From contig NZ_BMHM01000001.1 of assembly GCF_014640815.1 (NCBI RefSeq), forward strand, positions 682,001 through 746,000: a DNA stretch of 64,000 bases, read 5' to 3'. A program made the translations under genes and the position numbers. The notes under the pieces were generated by a model. That model was not told the origin of the DNA. It saw only the letters and a program-made list of their open reading frames with translations, and made no database searches. How positions within the stretch are numbered: the first letter of the stretch is position 1; every line of letters begins with the position of its first letter. The stretch is from Vreelandella lutescens. GTDB taxonomy: Bacteria > Pseudomonadota > Gammaproteobacteria > Pseudomonadales > Halomonadaceae. Below, piece after piece: positions 29,156 through 37,976 of this stretch.

Positions 29156-29665
29156 TTATTCACCTCGGCTTGGTAGGGCAAACCCTTGGCGCAGCGCGTG
29201 AGCTAAGCCCTGCAGCGCCAATAAGAGAAAGCCAAAGGGGATAAGGGCTTTGAGCACCCAGCGCAGCGGCAGGCCGCCAGGGTTGGGGGAGGTCTCGCCA
29301 CGTAGGTAGGACTGCTCCACCCAAGGTAGCGTGAGCCAAGCGATATAAAGCCCCATGGCCAGCAGTAAAAGGCCGCCGATGACTTCAATCATCCGTTGCA
29401 GTGCGACCGGAAAGCGCTCGTAAAAAACGTCGACCCGCACCTGTTCGCCCATAAACAGCAGGTACGACATACCAAACAAGGCAATGGGAGAGATTAAGTG
29501 CCACTGGAGCTCTTGCAGCCATACGGCACCAACGCTGAACAGATAGCGCATCACCACATCGCCCGCGACCAGGGCTACTAGTACCACGCAGGTCCAGGCA
29601 GCGATCCAGCCAAACAGCTGGACCACCGCCTCGATCCCGTGGACAACACGTTCCACGGCTTGCAT
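29156..29665 (-). CDS. dctQ: TRAP transporter small permease (DctQ family)
   Basis: A 169-residue membrane protein with four predicted transmembrane helices (residues ~17-39, ~51-69, ~89-108 and ~135-155) and the DctQ sequence LQELQWHLISPIALFGMSYLLF followed by VRVDVFYERF. It pairs with DctM. It lies one base after the dctP stop and three before dctM, so translation is probably coupled. Confidence 0.92.
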   Translation of the reverse strand: MQAVERVVHGIEAVVQLFGWIAAWTCVVLVALVAGDVVMRYLFSVGAVWLQELQWHLISPIALFGMSYLLFMGEQVRVDVFYERFPVALQRMIEVIGGLLLLAMGLYIAWLTLPWVEQSYLRGETSPNPGGLPLRWVLKALIPFGFLLLALQGLAHALRQGFALPSRGE

Positions 29666-29666
29666 A

Positions 29667-30770
29667 TCACACCCCGATAATGTCGTTTAACCAGGCACGT
29701 TCGCTGGCACCTGCCCAGCGGTCATGGTTGGCCTTAAAGGCCATGTAGCTGTCGTGTACTTTGCGCACGAGTGGGTCGGCGTTGGCTTCGGTTGCTAGCG
29801 TGTCCATGGTGGCCTCGCGCAGCGCATTCACTACGGGTTCCGGGAGCATGCTGGCGGTCACCCCATGGTTATCGACAAGGTCGGCCATTGCTTCGCCATT
29901 GACCGCTTCTGACCAGGTCACACTCTCCAGGCATGCGGCCATACAGGCACTTTTCACAATCATCTTCAAATCGTCTGGCAGGGTGTCCCAGTGCTGCTTG
30001 GAGATCAGCAGTTCGCCTGTAGTGGCGGGCTCGTGCCAACCAGTGGTGTGGTAGAACTTGGCTGCGTTTTGTAGCCCCATGCGGCGGTCTTGGTAGGGGC
30101 CAACGAATTCGGCAGCATCGATGACACCACGCTCCAGAGCCGGGAAAATTTCGCCACCGGGCAATACACGAGCATCGACCCCTAACGCGGCATAGACTTT
30201 GCCAGCCAAGCCGGGAATACGCATACGCAGGCCATTGAGTTGGCCGATATCTTCAATGGGCTCACGGAACCAGCCGGTCATCTGCACGCCGGTGTTGTTT
30301 AGCGGGAGGGCTATCATGCCGTAGGGAGCGTACACCTCTTCCCATAGCTCTAAACCGCCGCCGTGGTAAAGCCACGCCATATGGCCCATAAAGCTCATAC
30401 CAAACGGCACGGTGGTGAAGTACTGAGCGGCAAACGTGGTGCCCGACCAGAAGTAGCTGTTGGCCGCATTCATTTCAATGGTGCCGCTTTGCACCGCCTC
30501 GAACCCTTCCAGCGCAGGAATCAGTTCACCCGCTGAGAAGTGCTGAATGTTTAAACGCCCGCCGGACATAGCGTTAATTTTGGCGATGACATCGGTGGGG
30601 CTGCCGGGGCCTTCGACATAAAAGGGCGAGCCGGGGCTGTAGGCGTTGGTCATACGCCAGTTAAAGCGTTCGGAAGATTGTGCTTTCGCAATAGAAGGTG
30701 CGCCAAGCACCAGTCCGGCGGTGGAGGTGAGCGCAGCGGTAGTGAGAAACTTGCGACGAGTAAAGGACAT
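29667..30770 (-). CDS. dctP: TRAP transporter substrate-binding protein, TakP-like (DctP family)
   Basis: The periplasmic receptor of the transporter. The start at 30770 (MSFTRRKFLTT) is preferred over 30782 because GAGGTG is correctly spaced there. The twin-arginine TRRKFL motif followed by a hydrophobic stretch and AKA suggests Tat export. The 367-residue protein has GRLNIQHFSAGELIPALEGFEAVQSGTIEM-type features, the conserved substrate-contacting Arg in GLRMRIPGLAGKVY, and LPGGEIFPALERGVIDAAEFVGPY, the pattern of the TakP alpha-keto-acid subgroup. The ligand itself cannot be read from sequence. Confidence 0.9.
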   Translation of the reverse strand: MSFTRRKFLTTAALTSTAGLVLGAPSIAKAQSSERFNWRMTNAYSPGSPFYVEGPGSPTDVIAKINAMSGGRLNIQHFSAGELIPALEGFEAVQSGTIEMNAANSYFWSGTTFAAQYFTTVPFGMSFMGHMAWLYHGGGLELWEEVYAPYGMIALPLNNTGVQMTGWFREPIEDIGQLNGLRMRIPGLAGKVYAALGVDARVLPGGEIFPALERGVIDAAEFVGPYQDRRMGLQNAAKFYHTTGWHEPATTGELLISKQHWDTLPDDLKMIVKSACMAACLESVTWSEAVNGEAMADLVDNHGVTASMLPEPVVNALREATMDTLATEANADPLVRKVHDSYMAFKANHDRWAGASERAWLNDIIGV

Positions 30771-31089
30771 AAGACACCTCAAGCAGTCAGGAATAAACGA
30801 GGGTTAGCAGATGAGTAACGCCGTTTGATCACTAACGAAGTTGCAAGGGATGTGCCAAAAAATCGATTTTATTTAAAATGAAAGATTTTTACTGGTTTGT
30901 CGTTGCTTCATGGAGACATTTGGCCTTGGAGCAGGCGGCGTAAGAAAAAGCCAGTGCACCTTAATGATGCGCAAGAAAGCATCATAAGTACTGCTCGGCA
31001 CTATATTTGCGCAGGGGGGATTGCGCCTCCGAGTGACCTGAGGAACCACGCGCATTTGCCGGCTAATAAACGTTTTGATATCAGAGTGC
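30771..31089. other. Intergenic region upstream of dctP and the tRNA array
   Basis: A divergent regulatory stretch of about 320 bases holding the unseen dctP promoter (minus) and the leader of the tRNA promoter (plus). A perfect 12-bp palindrome, AAAATCGATTTT, lies at 30859-30870 in an AT-rich patch and could be an operator for the TRAP operon. Two short open frames here show no family likeness and are not called. Confidence 0.4.
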
Positions 31090-31118
31090 TTGACAGCTAG
31101 ATAAGGTCTGGGTAACAT
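31090..31118 (+). promoter_or_regulatory. Sigma70-type promoter of the tRNA-Glu/Gly array
   Basis: A consensus -35 TTGACA (31090-31095), a 17-nt spacer and a -10 TAACAT (31113-31118) precede the first tRNA by 28 nt. The GC-rich ACGCGCC discriminator just after the -10 is typical of stringently controlled stable-RNA promoters. Confidence 0.8.
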
Positions 31119-31146
31119 ACGCGCCACCTCAACGAGGCAATGAAAC

Positions 31147-31222
31147 GTCCCATTCGTCTAGTGGTCTAGGACACCGCCCTTTCACGGCGGTAACAAGGGT
31201 TCGAACCCCTTATGGGACGCCA
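31147..31222 (+). tRNA. tRNA-Glu(TTC), copy 1
   Basis: A 76-nt cloverleaf with acceptor GTCCCAT/ATGGGAC, anticodon loop CTTTCAC (anticodon TTC), T-loop GGTTCGAAC and encoded CCA. It is the first gene of the array. Confidence 0.97.
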
Positions 31223-31247
31223 CTTAAATCGTTAAGGTATCGGAGTT

Positions 31248-31322
31248 GCGGGAATAGCTCAGTGGTAGAGCATCGCCTTGCCAAGGCGAGGGTCGAGAGT
31301 TCGAATCTCTTTTCCCGCTCCA
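31248..31322 (+). tRNA. tRNA-Gly(GCC), copy 1
   Basis: A 75-nt cloverleaf with acceptor GCGGGAA/TTCCCGC, anticodon loop TTGCCAA (anticodon GCC), T-loop AGTTCGAAT and encoded CCA. Confidence 0.97.
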
Positions 31323-31326
31323 ATAC

Positions 31327-31402
31327 GTCCCATTCGTCTAGTGGTCTAGGACACCGCCCTTTCACGGCGGTAACAAGGGTTCGAACCCCTTATGGGACGC
31401 CA
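31327..31402 (+). tRNA. tRNA-Glu(TTC), copy 2
   Basis: Identical to copy 1 over all 76 nt, and only 4 nt after tRNA-Gly copy 1. Confidence 0.97.
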
Positions 31403-31441
31403 TTCCGATTGCGAAAAACGTGTAGAGTGACAGCTTGTTAA

Positions 31442-31516
31442 GCGGGAATAGCTCAGTGGTAGAGCATCGCCTTGCCAAGGCGAGGGTCGAGAGTTCGAAT
31501 CTCTTTTCCCGCTCCA
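31442..31516 (+). tRNA. tRNA-Gly(GCC), copy 2
   Basis: Identical to Gly copy 1, separated by 39 nt from the preceding tRNA-Glu. Confidence 0.97.
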
Positions 31517-31528
31517 AGCAGCAGATAC

Positions 31529-31604
31529 GTCCCATTCGTCTAGTGGTCTAGGACACCGCCCTTTCACGGCGGTAACAAGGGTTCGAACCCCTTATGGGAC
31601 GCCA
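31529..31604 (+). tRNA. tRNA-Glu(TTC), copy 3
   Basis: Identical to the other Glu copies; exactly 202 nt after the start of copy 2. Confidence 0.97.
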
Positions 31605-31643
31605 TTCCGATTGCGAAAAACGTGTAGAGTGACAGCTTGTTAA

Positions 31644-31718
31644 GCGGGAATAGCTCAGTGGTAGAGCATCGCCTTGCCAAGGCGAGGGTCGAGAGTTCGA
31701 ATCTCTTTTCCCGCTCCA
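31644..31718 (+). tRNA. tRNA-Gly(GCC), copy 3
   Basis: Identical to the other Gly copies; exactly 202 nt after the start of copy 2. Confidence 0.97.
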
Positions 31719-31730
31719 AGCAGCAGATAC

Positions 31731-31806
31731 GTCCCATTCGTCTAGTGGTCTAGGACACCGCCCTTTCACGGCGGTAACAAGGGTTCGAACCCCTTATGGG
31801 ACGCCA
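31731..31806 (+). tRNA. tRNA-Glu(TTC), copy 4
   Basis: Identical to the other Glu copies; exactly 202 nt after the start of copy 3, followed by a spacer different from the earlier ones. Confidence 0.97.
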
Positions 31807-31841
31807 CTCACTTTACAAAGTATCGCAGTATTGTTTGCGTT

Positions 31842-31916
31842 GCGGGAATAGCTCAGTGGTAGAGCATCGCCTTGCCAAGGCGAGGGTCGAGAGTTCGAAT
31901 CTCTTTTCCCGCTCCA
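31842..31916 (+). tRNA. tRNA-Gly(GCC), copy 4
   Basis: Identical to the other Gly copies and the last gene of the array. A 6-bp hairpin at 31937-31951 follows but has no T-run, so the terminator is unclear. Confidence 0.97.
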
Positions 31917-32077
31917 TGCAAACACCTCTCTTATGCACGAAGCTCCTTCGTCTATACCCTGATTCATACGTTTTTATGCACCGTTTAATAGCGGCGTTTG
32001 TGCGTGCGTGTCGTTTGGAGCGGGCTGATGACGGCGGCAGGGTAGCGCCCAGGTGCAAGGCCTGAGCGCTGCAGGGG

Positions 32078-33709
32078 TTAATCTACCAGGTTAAAGTGGC
32101 CTACCACGCTGTTAAGCGACTGAGAGCGCTGCTTAAGGTCTTGGGCAGACGTGGCGGTTTGCTGAACCATCGAGGCGTTGTCTTGAGTTGCCTGGTCCAG
32201 CTGGGCGATGGCGACATTAATTTGCTCAATACCACGGGTTTGCTCATGAGTGGCGGCGGTGATGTCCGCAAACAGGTCGTTCACGCGCTGAATCCGCTGA
32301 TCAATATCCTGCATACGCTGTTTGGCGGTATCTACCAGGGCGGCACCATTGCTGACCTGTGCATTCGAGGCATTAATCAACCCTTTGATTTCGTGGGCAG
32401 CGCTGGCCGAGCGGTTGGCTAGCTGGCGAACCTCGCCTGCCACGACCGCAAAACCGCGGCCATGCTCGCCTGCGCGTGCGGCTTCAACCGACGCATTCAG
32501 AGCCAGAATATTGGTCTGGAAAGCGATGCTATCGATCAACGACACGATATCCGTGATTTTATCCGCTTCCGCGCTAATCTCGTGCATGGATGACACTGCG
32601 TCGCCAATCGCTTTCTGGCCGGCTTGAGAGGTTTCGCCCGCGCTGCGTACTAGCTCTTTGGCTTGTTCCACGCTGTCGGCTGTCTGGCGGACGGTCGCAG
32701 TCACCTCTTCCATGCTTGAGGACGTCTGCTGAAGTGCAGCGGCCTGCTGCTCGGTGCGAGAAGAGAGCTCCTGATTACCAGCGGCGATATCGCCCGCGTT
32801 GTGATCAACCGCAGAGCTGGTGGATTGAATCTCCTGCATGGCGTCGCGCAGCTTGTCACGCATTTGGCGAATATCGTAGAGGAGACTGCTGGAGTCGTTG
32901 TGGTGCAGTGCCACAGGAGCGGTTAAATCACCCTGCGCAATCCGGGATACCACGCCTGCGGCATAGCTTGGTTCACCACCTAAGCGGCGTAAAATCAGTC
33001 CGATCATGCCCCAGAACGCTAGCGTGACCAGTACACCTGCCACGATGCCCACCAGAATGCTCTCCACCAACTGGTGCATGATGGTGCTATTTACATCTCC
33101 CACAAAGACACCGCTTGCCACGTAAACATCCCATGGTGCAAACGCGGCAGAGTAAGCGCGAACCAGAGGTTTGGCATCGCCGCCCCGGGCAAAATTAGAA
33201 AAGTATTCTGTAAAGCCACTGCCTGTTGCTTGAGTGTTATCCAGGATGGTTTGGAAAATCAGCGTGCCTTCTGGATCTTTCACCTGGGAAATATCTTCTC
33301 CCATTTCCCGAGTAGGGTGTGCCAGCATGCGCAGACTGCCATTAAAGGCAAAAAGATAGTTATCCTCCTCGCCAAAACGAACATCGCGCAGAGTATTGAA
33401 GGCCCGACGCTGCGCTTCTGGTATGGCAAGCTGGCCCTGTTCGGCAAGTTGGTGGTAGTGATCCAAGGTGGAAAGCGCAATATCCACCGCGGTGACCATG
33501 CGCTGTTCGCGCTCGCTATACAGTAGCGCACGGCTTTGAAACGCATTGACCGCAATCATCACGGCCAGGATCAGCCATAAAATGGCCACGCCCAGCAGCC
33601 GCTGGCGGCGCAGGGGCAGGGCAGCCAGCCCTTTGCGTGCAGCGGTAGGTGAGTTTGGCGAGGGTCGGTGGGTATGTGCGCCTGATGACGGCGTCATGGC
33701 AGTGCTCAT
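32078..33709 (-). CDS. Methyl-accepting chemotaxis protein with a periplasmic Cache domain
   Basis: A 543-residue transmembrane chemoreceptor. After a cytoplasmic Ser/Pro/Arg-rich tail come a transmembrane helix (~38-58) and a single-Cache periplasmic sensor (~60-215, with [20 protein letters not shown] and [14 protein letters not shown]). A second helix (~217-240), a HAMP segment and the methyl-accepting coiled coil follow. The signalling hairpin tip is [30 protein letters not shown], at about residues 395-425. No CheR-binding NWxxF pentapeptide is seen at the C terminus. Such single-Cache receptors often sense small carboxylates, but the ligand here is unknown. It stands alone. Confidence 0.93.
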   Translation of the reverse strand: MSTAMTPSSGAHTHRPSPNSPTAARKGLAALPLRRQRLLGVAILWLILAVMIAVNAFQSRALLYSEREQRMVTAVDIALSTLDHYHQLAEQGQLAIPEAQRRAFNTLRDVRFGEEDNYLFAFNGSLRMLAHPTREMGEDISQVKDPEGTLIFQTILDNTQATGSGFTEYFSNFARGGDAKPLVRAYSAAFAPWDVYVASGVFVGDVNSTIMHQLVESILVGIVAGVLVTLAFWGMIGLILRRLGGEPSYAAGVVSRIAQGDLTAPVALHHNDSSSLLYDIRQMRDKLRDAMQEIQSTSSAVDHNAGDIAAGNQELSSRTEQQAAALQQTSSSMEEVTATVRQTADSVEQAKELVRSAGETSQAGQKAIGDAVSSMHEISAEADKITDIVSLIDSIAFQTNILALNASVEAARAGEHGRGFAVVAGEVRQLANRSASAAHEIKGLINASNAQVSNGAALVDTAKQRMQDIDQRIQRVNDLFADITAATHEQTRGIEQINVAIAQLDQATQDNASMVQQTATSAQDLKQRSQSLNSVVGHFNLVD

Positions 33710-33983
33710 GTTCGGATTGGCTCTCTTATAAATTCAGTATGTTCCCTTGGTGTACCGCTGTGCGGACACAGCTGTACGGGGTAATACTAAAGTATTAATT
33801 GAGCTGCTACTGCAGTAATAGCGTGGCAAAGTGTCACTTAATGTAGGATTTAACGCCGCGAAATCAGCAAGATGCCGCGATGCCCAAAAGCGTTCTAAGT
33901 CGCTAACTTGAAAAAATATGCGCCTGCCCCGATATCTTTGCTTCTAGCTCTTTGTGCTCCCCACTTGCTGACAGGACATATTC

Positions 33984-34946
33984 ATGGCCGAACCGGCATT
34001 GTCGATCCGTGGCCTGACCAAGGTGTACGGCAACGGCTTCCAAGCGTTAAAAGGTATCGATTTAGACGTCCATCAGGGCGATTTTTTTGCGCTGTTGGGC
34101 CCCAACGGCGCAGGAAAGTCCACCACGCTGGGCGTCGTTTGTTCGCTGGTACAGAAGACGGCGGGTAAGGTGTCGATTTTTGGTATCGATATTGATAAAG
34201 ACTTCGCTAAAGCCAAGTATCAGCTCGGCGTGGTGCCGCAGGAATTCAACTTCAACCAGTTTGAGAAAGTGCTGGATATCGTGCTGGCCCAGGCAGGCTA
34301 CTACGGCATGAAGCGCAGCGAAGCGCTGCCCCGCGCCCAACAGCTGCTGACCGATTTAGGGCTGTGGGAAAAGCGCAACGGCAGTGCGCGGATGCTCTCT
34401 GGAGGCATGAAGCGCCGCCTGATGATTGCGCGTGCCTTGATGCACCGCCCCAAGCTGCTGATTCTTGACGAGCCCACCGCCGGGGTTGATATCGAGCTTC
34501 GCCGCAGCATGTGGGAGTACATGCGCCGCATTAACCGCGATGAAGGCACCACGATCATTCTGACCACGCACTATCTCGAAGAAGCCGAAAGCCTGTGCCG
34601 CAATATCGCCATTATTAATCATGGTGAAATCGTGCGGGACACCAGCGTGCGTGAGCTGCTGGCAGAGCTTGATACCGAAACCTTCCTGTTGGATCTCGCT
34701 GAACCAGTTGCGCAAGTGCCTGTGATTGCAGGCTTTGAGCTGCAGCAAATCGAGCCGTCTCAGCTGGCGCTGGTGATTCACCGTGGCCAGCAGTTGAACG
34801 ATGTGTTCAGTGCGTTAAGCGCCCAGGGCATCCAGGTGGTGTCGATGCGTAACCGCGCTAACCGCTTAGAGGAGATGTTTGTTTCCATGGTAGAGAGCAG
34901 TCAGCAGGCCATCGACCAGCGTGAACAGCAGGAGGCGAGCGCATGA
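33984..34946 (+). CDS. ABC-2 type exporter ATP-binding protein (YadG-like)
   Basis: A 320-residue nucleotide-binding subunit with Walker A GPNGAGKSTT, Q-loop VPQEF, signature LSGGMKRRL, Walker B LLILDEPTAGVD and the H-loop TTHYLEEAE. The C-terminal ~90 residues form the accessory domain common in ABC-2 exporters. The gene overlaps its permease by 4 nt (ATGA), so translation is coupled. The pair matches E. coli YadGH in layout; the exported substrate is unknown. Confidence 0.92.
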   Translation: MAEPALSIRGLTKVYGNGFQALKGIDLDVHQGDFFALLGPNGAGKSTTLGVVCSLVQKTAGKVSIFGIDIDKDFAKAKYQLGVVPQEFNFNQFEKVLDIVLAQAGYYGMKRSEALPRAQQLLTDLGLWEKRNGSARMLSGGMKRRLMIARALMHRPKLLILDEPTAGVDIELRRSMWEYMRRINRDEGTTIILTTHYLEEAESLCRNIAIINHGEIVRDTSVRELLAELDTETFLLDLAEPVAQVPVIAGFELQQIEPSQLALVIHRGQQLNDVFSALSAQGIQVVSMRNRANRLEEMFVSMVESSQQAIDQREQQEASA

Positions 34947-35716
34947 ATGCAATGCAAACCCTTGTCGCCCTGTGGACGCTAGTGCTCAAAGAAATTAAGC
35001 GCTTCACCCGTATTTGGCCGCAAACCTTGCTGCCGCCGTCCATCACCATGGCCATGTACTTCATCATTTTTGGCAACCTGATTGGGTCGCGCATTGGTGA
35101 TATGGACGGCTTCAGCTACATGGACTTTATCGTGCCAGGGCTGATCATGATGTCGGTGATCACCAACAGCTACTCCAACGTGGCGTCCAGCTTCTTCTCT
35201 AATAAGTTTCAGCGCTCCATTGAAGAGATGATGGTGTCGCCAATGCCCAACGGCGTGATCCTTTCAGGCTTTATTTTGGGCGGCATGGCACGTGGCCTGG
35301 GCGTAGGGCTGATCGTGACGCTGGTGTCGCTCTTCTTCACCCGCTTAACGGTCGAGCATCCGCTGCTCACGGTGTTGGTGGTGGTGCTCACCTCGGCGCT
35401 GTTCTCCATTGGCGGCTTTATCAACGCATTGTTGGCGAACAAATTTGACGATATCTCCATCGTGCCGACGTTTATTCTGACGCCGCTCACCTATTTAGGC
35501 GGTGTGTTCTACTCAATTTCGATGCTGCCGGATTTCTGGCAGGGCGTCTCGATGCTCAACCCGATTCTGTATATGGTGAACGTCTTCCGCTACGGCTTTT
35601 TGGGCGTTTCGGATATTCCGGTAGTCTGGGCATTAGCCGCTATTTTCGCCTTTATTGTCGTGCTGTTTATGGTGGCACTGACCATGCTAGAACGTGGTAA
35701 AGGCATTCGCAGCTAG
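34943..35716 (+). CDS. ABC-2 type exporter permease (YadH-like)
   Basis: A 257-residue membrane protein with six hydrophobic segments and the ABC-2 signature region FILTPLTYLGGVFYSISMLP followed by NPILYMVNVFRYGFLG. The N-terminal WTLVLKEIKRFTRIWPQTLLPP is the usual cytoplasmic coupling helix. It forms a two-gene exporter with the upstream ATPase. Confidence 0.92.
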   Translation: MNAMQTLVALWTLVLKEIKRFTRIWPQTLLPPSITMAMYFIIFGNLIGSRIGDMDGFSYMDFIVPGLIMMSVITNSYSNVASSFFSNKFQRSIEEMMVSPMPNGVILSGFILGGMARGLGVGLIVTLVSLFFTRLTVEHPLLTVLVVVLTSALFSIGGFINALLANKFDDISIVPTFILTPLTYLGGVFYSISMLPDFWQGVSMLNPILYMVNVFRYGFLGVSDIPVVWALAAIFAFIVVLFMVALTMLERGKGIRS

Positions 35717-35780
35717 TGGATCGCCGCAGTAGCCCTGATTAACATGCCCTTATTGAACTAGCACGACTGAGAGAGTTTTC

Positions 35781-36614
35781 ATGGCCCACCGCCCCGATAC
35801 CTTAGAACACGCGCCCCTGGGGCGCGATTCCGCTTACCCCGAGCAGTACGATGCAGGGCTGCTGTACCCCATTCCCCGTGCGGCCAACCGCGCGCCGCTG
35901 GGCATTGAAGAGGGCGCGCTGCCGTTTGTCGGCGAAGATGAGTGGCACGCATTTGAAGTCTCCTGGCTCAATGGCCGCGGCAAGCCCATCGTCGCGGTGG
36001 CACGCTTCCGGCTGCCGGCAAGCTCACCCCACTTGATTGAATCCAAATCCTGGAAACTCTACCTTAACAGCCTTAACCAAACCCGCTTTGCCAGCCAAGC
36101 CGAGGTGGAAGAGACGTTAGTGCGCGACCTCAGCAGCGCTGCCGGTGCCAGCGTGAGCGTTGAGCTACTGGGGGTGGATGATAGTGAGCTGGCCCCCCAA
36201 CGCCTGCCGGGGGAGTGCCTGGATGATCTGGATATCGAGGTGAGCGACTACACGCCCAGCGCGTCGCATCTAGCCACGAGCGATGAGGTGGTGGAAGAGA
36301 CGCTGCACTCGCATCTTCTAAAATCCAACTGCCCGGTGACCGGTCAGCCGGACTGGGGTAGCGTGTTAATTCGCTATAAAGGCCCGAAAATCGACCGCGA
36401 AGGCTTGCTGCGCTACCTGATTGGCTACCGCCAGCACCAGGATTTTCACGAGCACTGCGTTGAGCATATTTTTACAGACTTGATGCAGCAGGCGAAGCCA
36501 GAGGAGCTATTGGTGTTGGCTCGCTACGTGCGCCGTGGCGGCCTGGACATCAGCCCCTGGCGAGCCACTCCAGGGCTTACGCCTCCCAGCCCGCTGCGCC
36601 TTGCCCGGCAGTAA
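35781..36614 (+). CDS. queF: NADPH-dependent 7-cyano-7-deazaguanine reductase QueF
   Basis: QueF reduces preQ0 to preQ1 in queuosine synthesis. At 277 residues it is the long, bimodular E. coli-type enzyme. Visible motifs are the substrate-binding ESKSWKLYLNSLNQTRF in the N-terminal half and the catalytic cysteine in SNCPVTGQPDWG, followed by the NADPH-site YRQHQDFHEHCVEHIF. A GAGAG ribosome binding site precedes the ATG. The reading frame ends at 36614, 29 nt before the nitroreductase start, so cotranscription is likely. Confidence 0.96.
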   Translation: MAHRPDTLEHAPLGRDSAYPEQYDAGLLYPIPRAANRAPLGIEEGALPFVGEDEWHAFEVSWLNGRGKPIVAVARFRLPASSPHLIESKSWKLYLNSLNQTRFASQAEVEETLVRDLSSAAGASVSVELLGVDDSELAPQRLPGECLDDLDIEVSDYTPSASHLATSDEVVEETLHSHLLKSNCPVTGQPDWGSVLIRYKGPKIDREGLLRYLIGYRQHQDFHEHCVEHIFTDLMQQAKPEELLVLARYVRRGGLDISPWRATPGLTPPSPLRLARQ

Positions 36615-36643
36615 TGCTTACCTTTAATGGAGAAGGAGTCACC

Positions 36644-37204
36644 ATGGACGCCATCACGCTGCTTCACGAACGTAGCTCCATGGGCAAGCTCACCGAGCCT
36701 GCCCCCAGTGCTGACCAGCTCAGCGCCATATACCAAGCGGCCCTACGCGCCCCAGATCACAAAGAGCTGCGCCCGTGGCGCTTTATCGAGTTCTCCGGCG
36801 AAGGCCGGGAGCGCCTGGGCGAGCTGTTTGCGGAAGCCGAATTTCAAGAAGACCCCCACGCCAGCGACGACACGCTTAATTCCGCGCGCAAAAAGCCGCT
36901 GCGTGCACCGATGATTATCGCGGTGATTGCCAAGGTGACGCCGGACCTTCCCAAAGTGCCTAAAATCGAGCAGGTGATTTCGGCAGGCTGTGCCGCCCAC
37001 GGCATTTTGCTGGCGGCCCACGCGCTAGGTCTAGGAGCCATGTGGCGCAGCGGCAAATACGCGTTTGATCCCGTGGTGCGCAAAGGCCTGGGGCTGGATG
37101 AAGACGACGAAGTCGTTGCCTTTATCTATTTGGGCAGCCTAGCGGGTCGCCACAAGCCAGTGGCAACCCACAACAGCGCGGATTTTGTCGAGCGCTGGAA
37201 TTAA
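36644..37204 (+). CDS. YdjA-like NAD(P)H nitroreductase
   Basis: The ATG at 36644 is chosen because AGAAGGAG lies just upstream; the frame itself is open from 36614. The 186-residue product follows E. coli YdjA, a minimal FMN nitroreductase: ITLLHERSSMGKLTEPAP, LRAPDHKELRPWRFI, the ISAGCAAHGILLAAHALGLGAMWRSG core and a C-terminal FIYLGSLAGR. The biological substrate of YdjA proteins is not established. It lies between queF and the thioesterase gene. Confidence 0.9.
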   Translation: MDAITLLHERSSMGKLTEPAPSADQLSAIYQAALRAPDHKELRPWRFIEFSGEGRERLGELFAEAEFQEDPHASDDTLNSARKKPLRAPMIIAVIAKVTPDLPKVPKIEQVISAGCAAHGILLAAHALGLGAMWRSGKYAFDPVVRKGLGLDEDDEVVAFIYLGSLAGRHKPVATHNSADFVERWN

Positions 37205-37236
37205 ATCCACGCCCCTGTAATGCCAAGGAGGTCGCC

Positions 37237-37743
37237 ATGAGTCCGCCCCGCCAACCCGGCATTCCACATCCCCGCTTACCGCTACCGGAAGGCGAGGAGG
37301 ACCTAGTCGCCTTTCAGCGCTGGCTGGAAGCGGCCATTCCCATGGTGGAGGCACTTGGCATTACCCGCATGAGCCAAGCCAACGGCGCGCTCACGTGGCA
37401 ACTGGCGCTTACGCCCAACCTCAACGACAAAGGCACCGGCTTTGGCGGCGCGCTGAGTGCACAAGCCACGCTACAAGGCTGGTGCTGGGTCACTCTCTGG
37501 CTTCGCCAGCAGGGCAGGGCCCAGGATGTGGTGGTCGCCGAAGCCAGCCAGCGCTTTCTCGCCCCGGTCATGGGTGACTACCGCATGACCTGCGCCCCAA
37601 GCCATCCAGATGGCCCTTCACAGCTTGCCGCAAAACTCAGCGAACGAGGCAAAGGCAGTATCGAGCTAACCCATCAGCTCTATTGCGGTGATTTGCTCTG
37701 CCTAGAAGCCACAGGCCGCTACGCCGTGCTGCCAAACGCCTAA
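37237..37743 (+). CDS. Hotdog-fold thioesterase (YiiD C-terminal domain type)
   Basis: A 168-residue single-domain protein of the YiiD_C family of putative thioesterases. The hallmark is LTPNLNDKGTGFGGALSAQATLQGW (NDKGTxFGG loop, about residues 60-72), with helix and strands such as DVVVAEASQRFLAPV following. GGAGG precedes the ATG. The activity is inferred from the fold. It closes a probable queF-nitroreductase-thioesterase run before tRNA-Ser. Confidence 0.85.
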   Translation: MSPPRQPGIPHPRLPLPEGEEDLVAFQRWLEAAIPMVEALGITRMSQANGALTWQLALTPNLNDKGTGFGGALSAQATLQGWCWVTLWLRQQGRAQDVVVAEASQRFLAPVMGDYRMTCAPSHPDGPSQLAAKLSERGKGSIELTHQLYCGDLLCLEATGRYAVLPNA

Positions 37744-37850
37744 GTAGGGAAAAGCTAAGCAGGAAAAAGGCTTGCTATTTCACGGCTTAGACCATAGAAT
37801 ATGCGCCGTTCTGTTGAGAAAGGCAGCGCCTAACAGCAGAGCTAAAATGT

Positions 37851-37938
37851 GGAGAGGTGTCCGAGTGGTCGAAGGAGCACGCCTGGAAAGTGTGTAAGTC
37901 GAAAGGCTTCGAGGGTTCGAATCCCTCCCTCTCCGCCA
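37851..37938 (+). tRNA. tRNA-Ser(GGA)
   Basis: An 88-nt class II tRNA with acceptor GGAGAGG/CCTCTCC, anticodon loop CTGGAAA (anticodon GGA), a long variable arm (GTGTAAGTCGAAAGGCTTC region), T-loop GGTTCGAAT and encoded CCA. It marks the end of the core genome here; the accessory island starts directly downstream, which makes it a candidate attachment site. Confidence 0.97.
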
Positions 37939-37950
37939 AGAACATAGATT

Positions 37951-37976
37951 AAGCCGCTGATTTTAGCGGCTTTTTT
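37951..37976 (+). terminator. Intrinsic terminator of tRNA-Ser
   Basis: A perfect 8-bp stem (37951-37958 with 37965-37972) followed by a run of six T, 12 nt after the tRNA. Confidence 0.9.

Larger units (their letters stand above)
31327..31730. repeat. 202-bp tandem duplication containing tRNA-Glu and tRNA-Gly
   Basis: Two adjacent 202-bp units (31327-31528 and 31529-31730) appear identical, including the 39-nt Glu-Gly spacer and the 12-nt spacer after Gly. The outer Glu-Gly pairs have different spacers. This points to a recent unequal-crossover expansion of the array. Confidence 0.9.

Noticed and set aside
31346..31769. Two identical 73-residue minus-strand open frames
   Set aside because: They are antisense readings of the duplicated tRNA-Glu/tRNA-Gly genes, not proteins.
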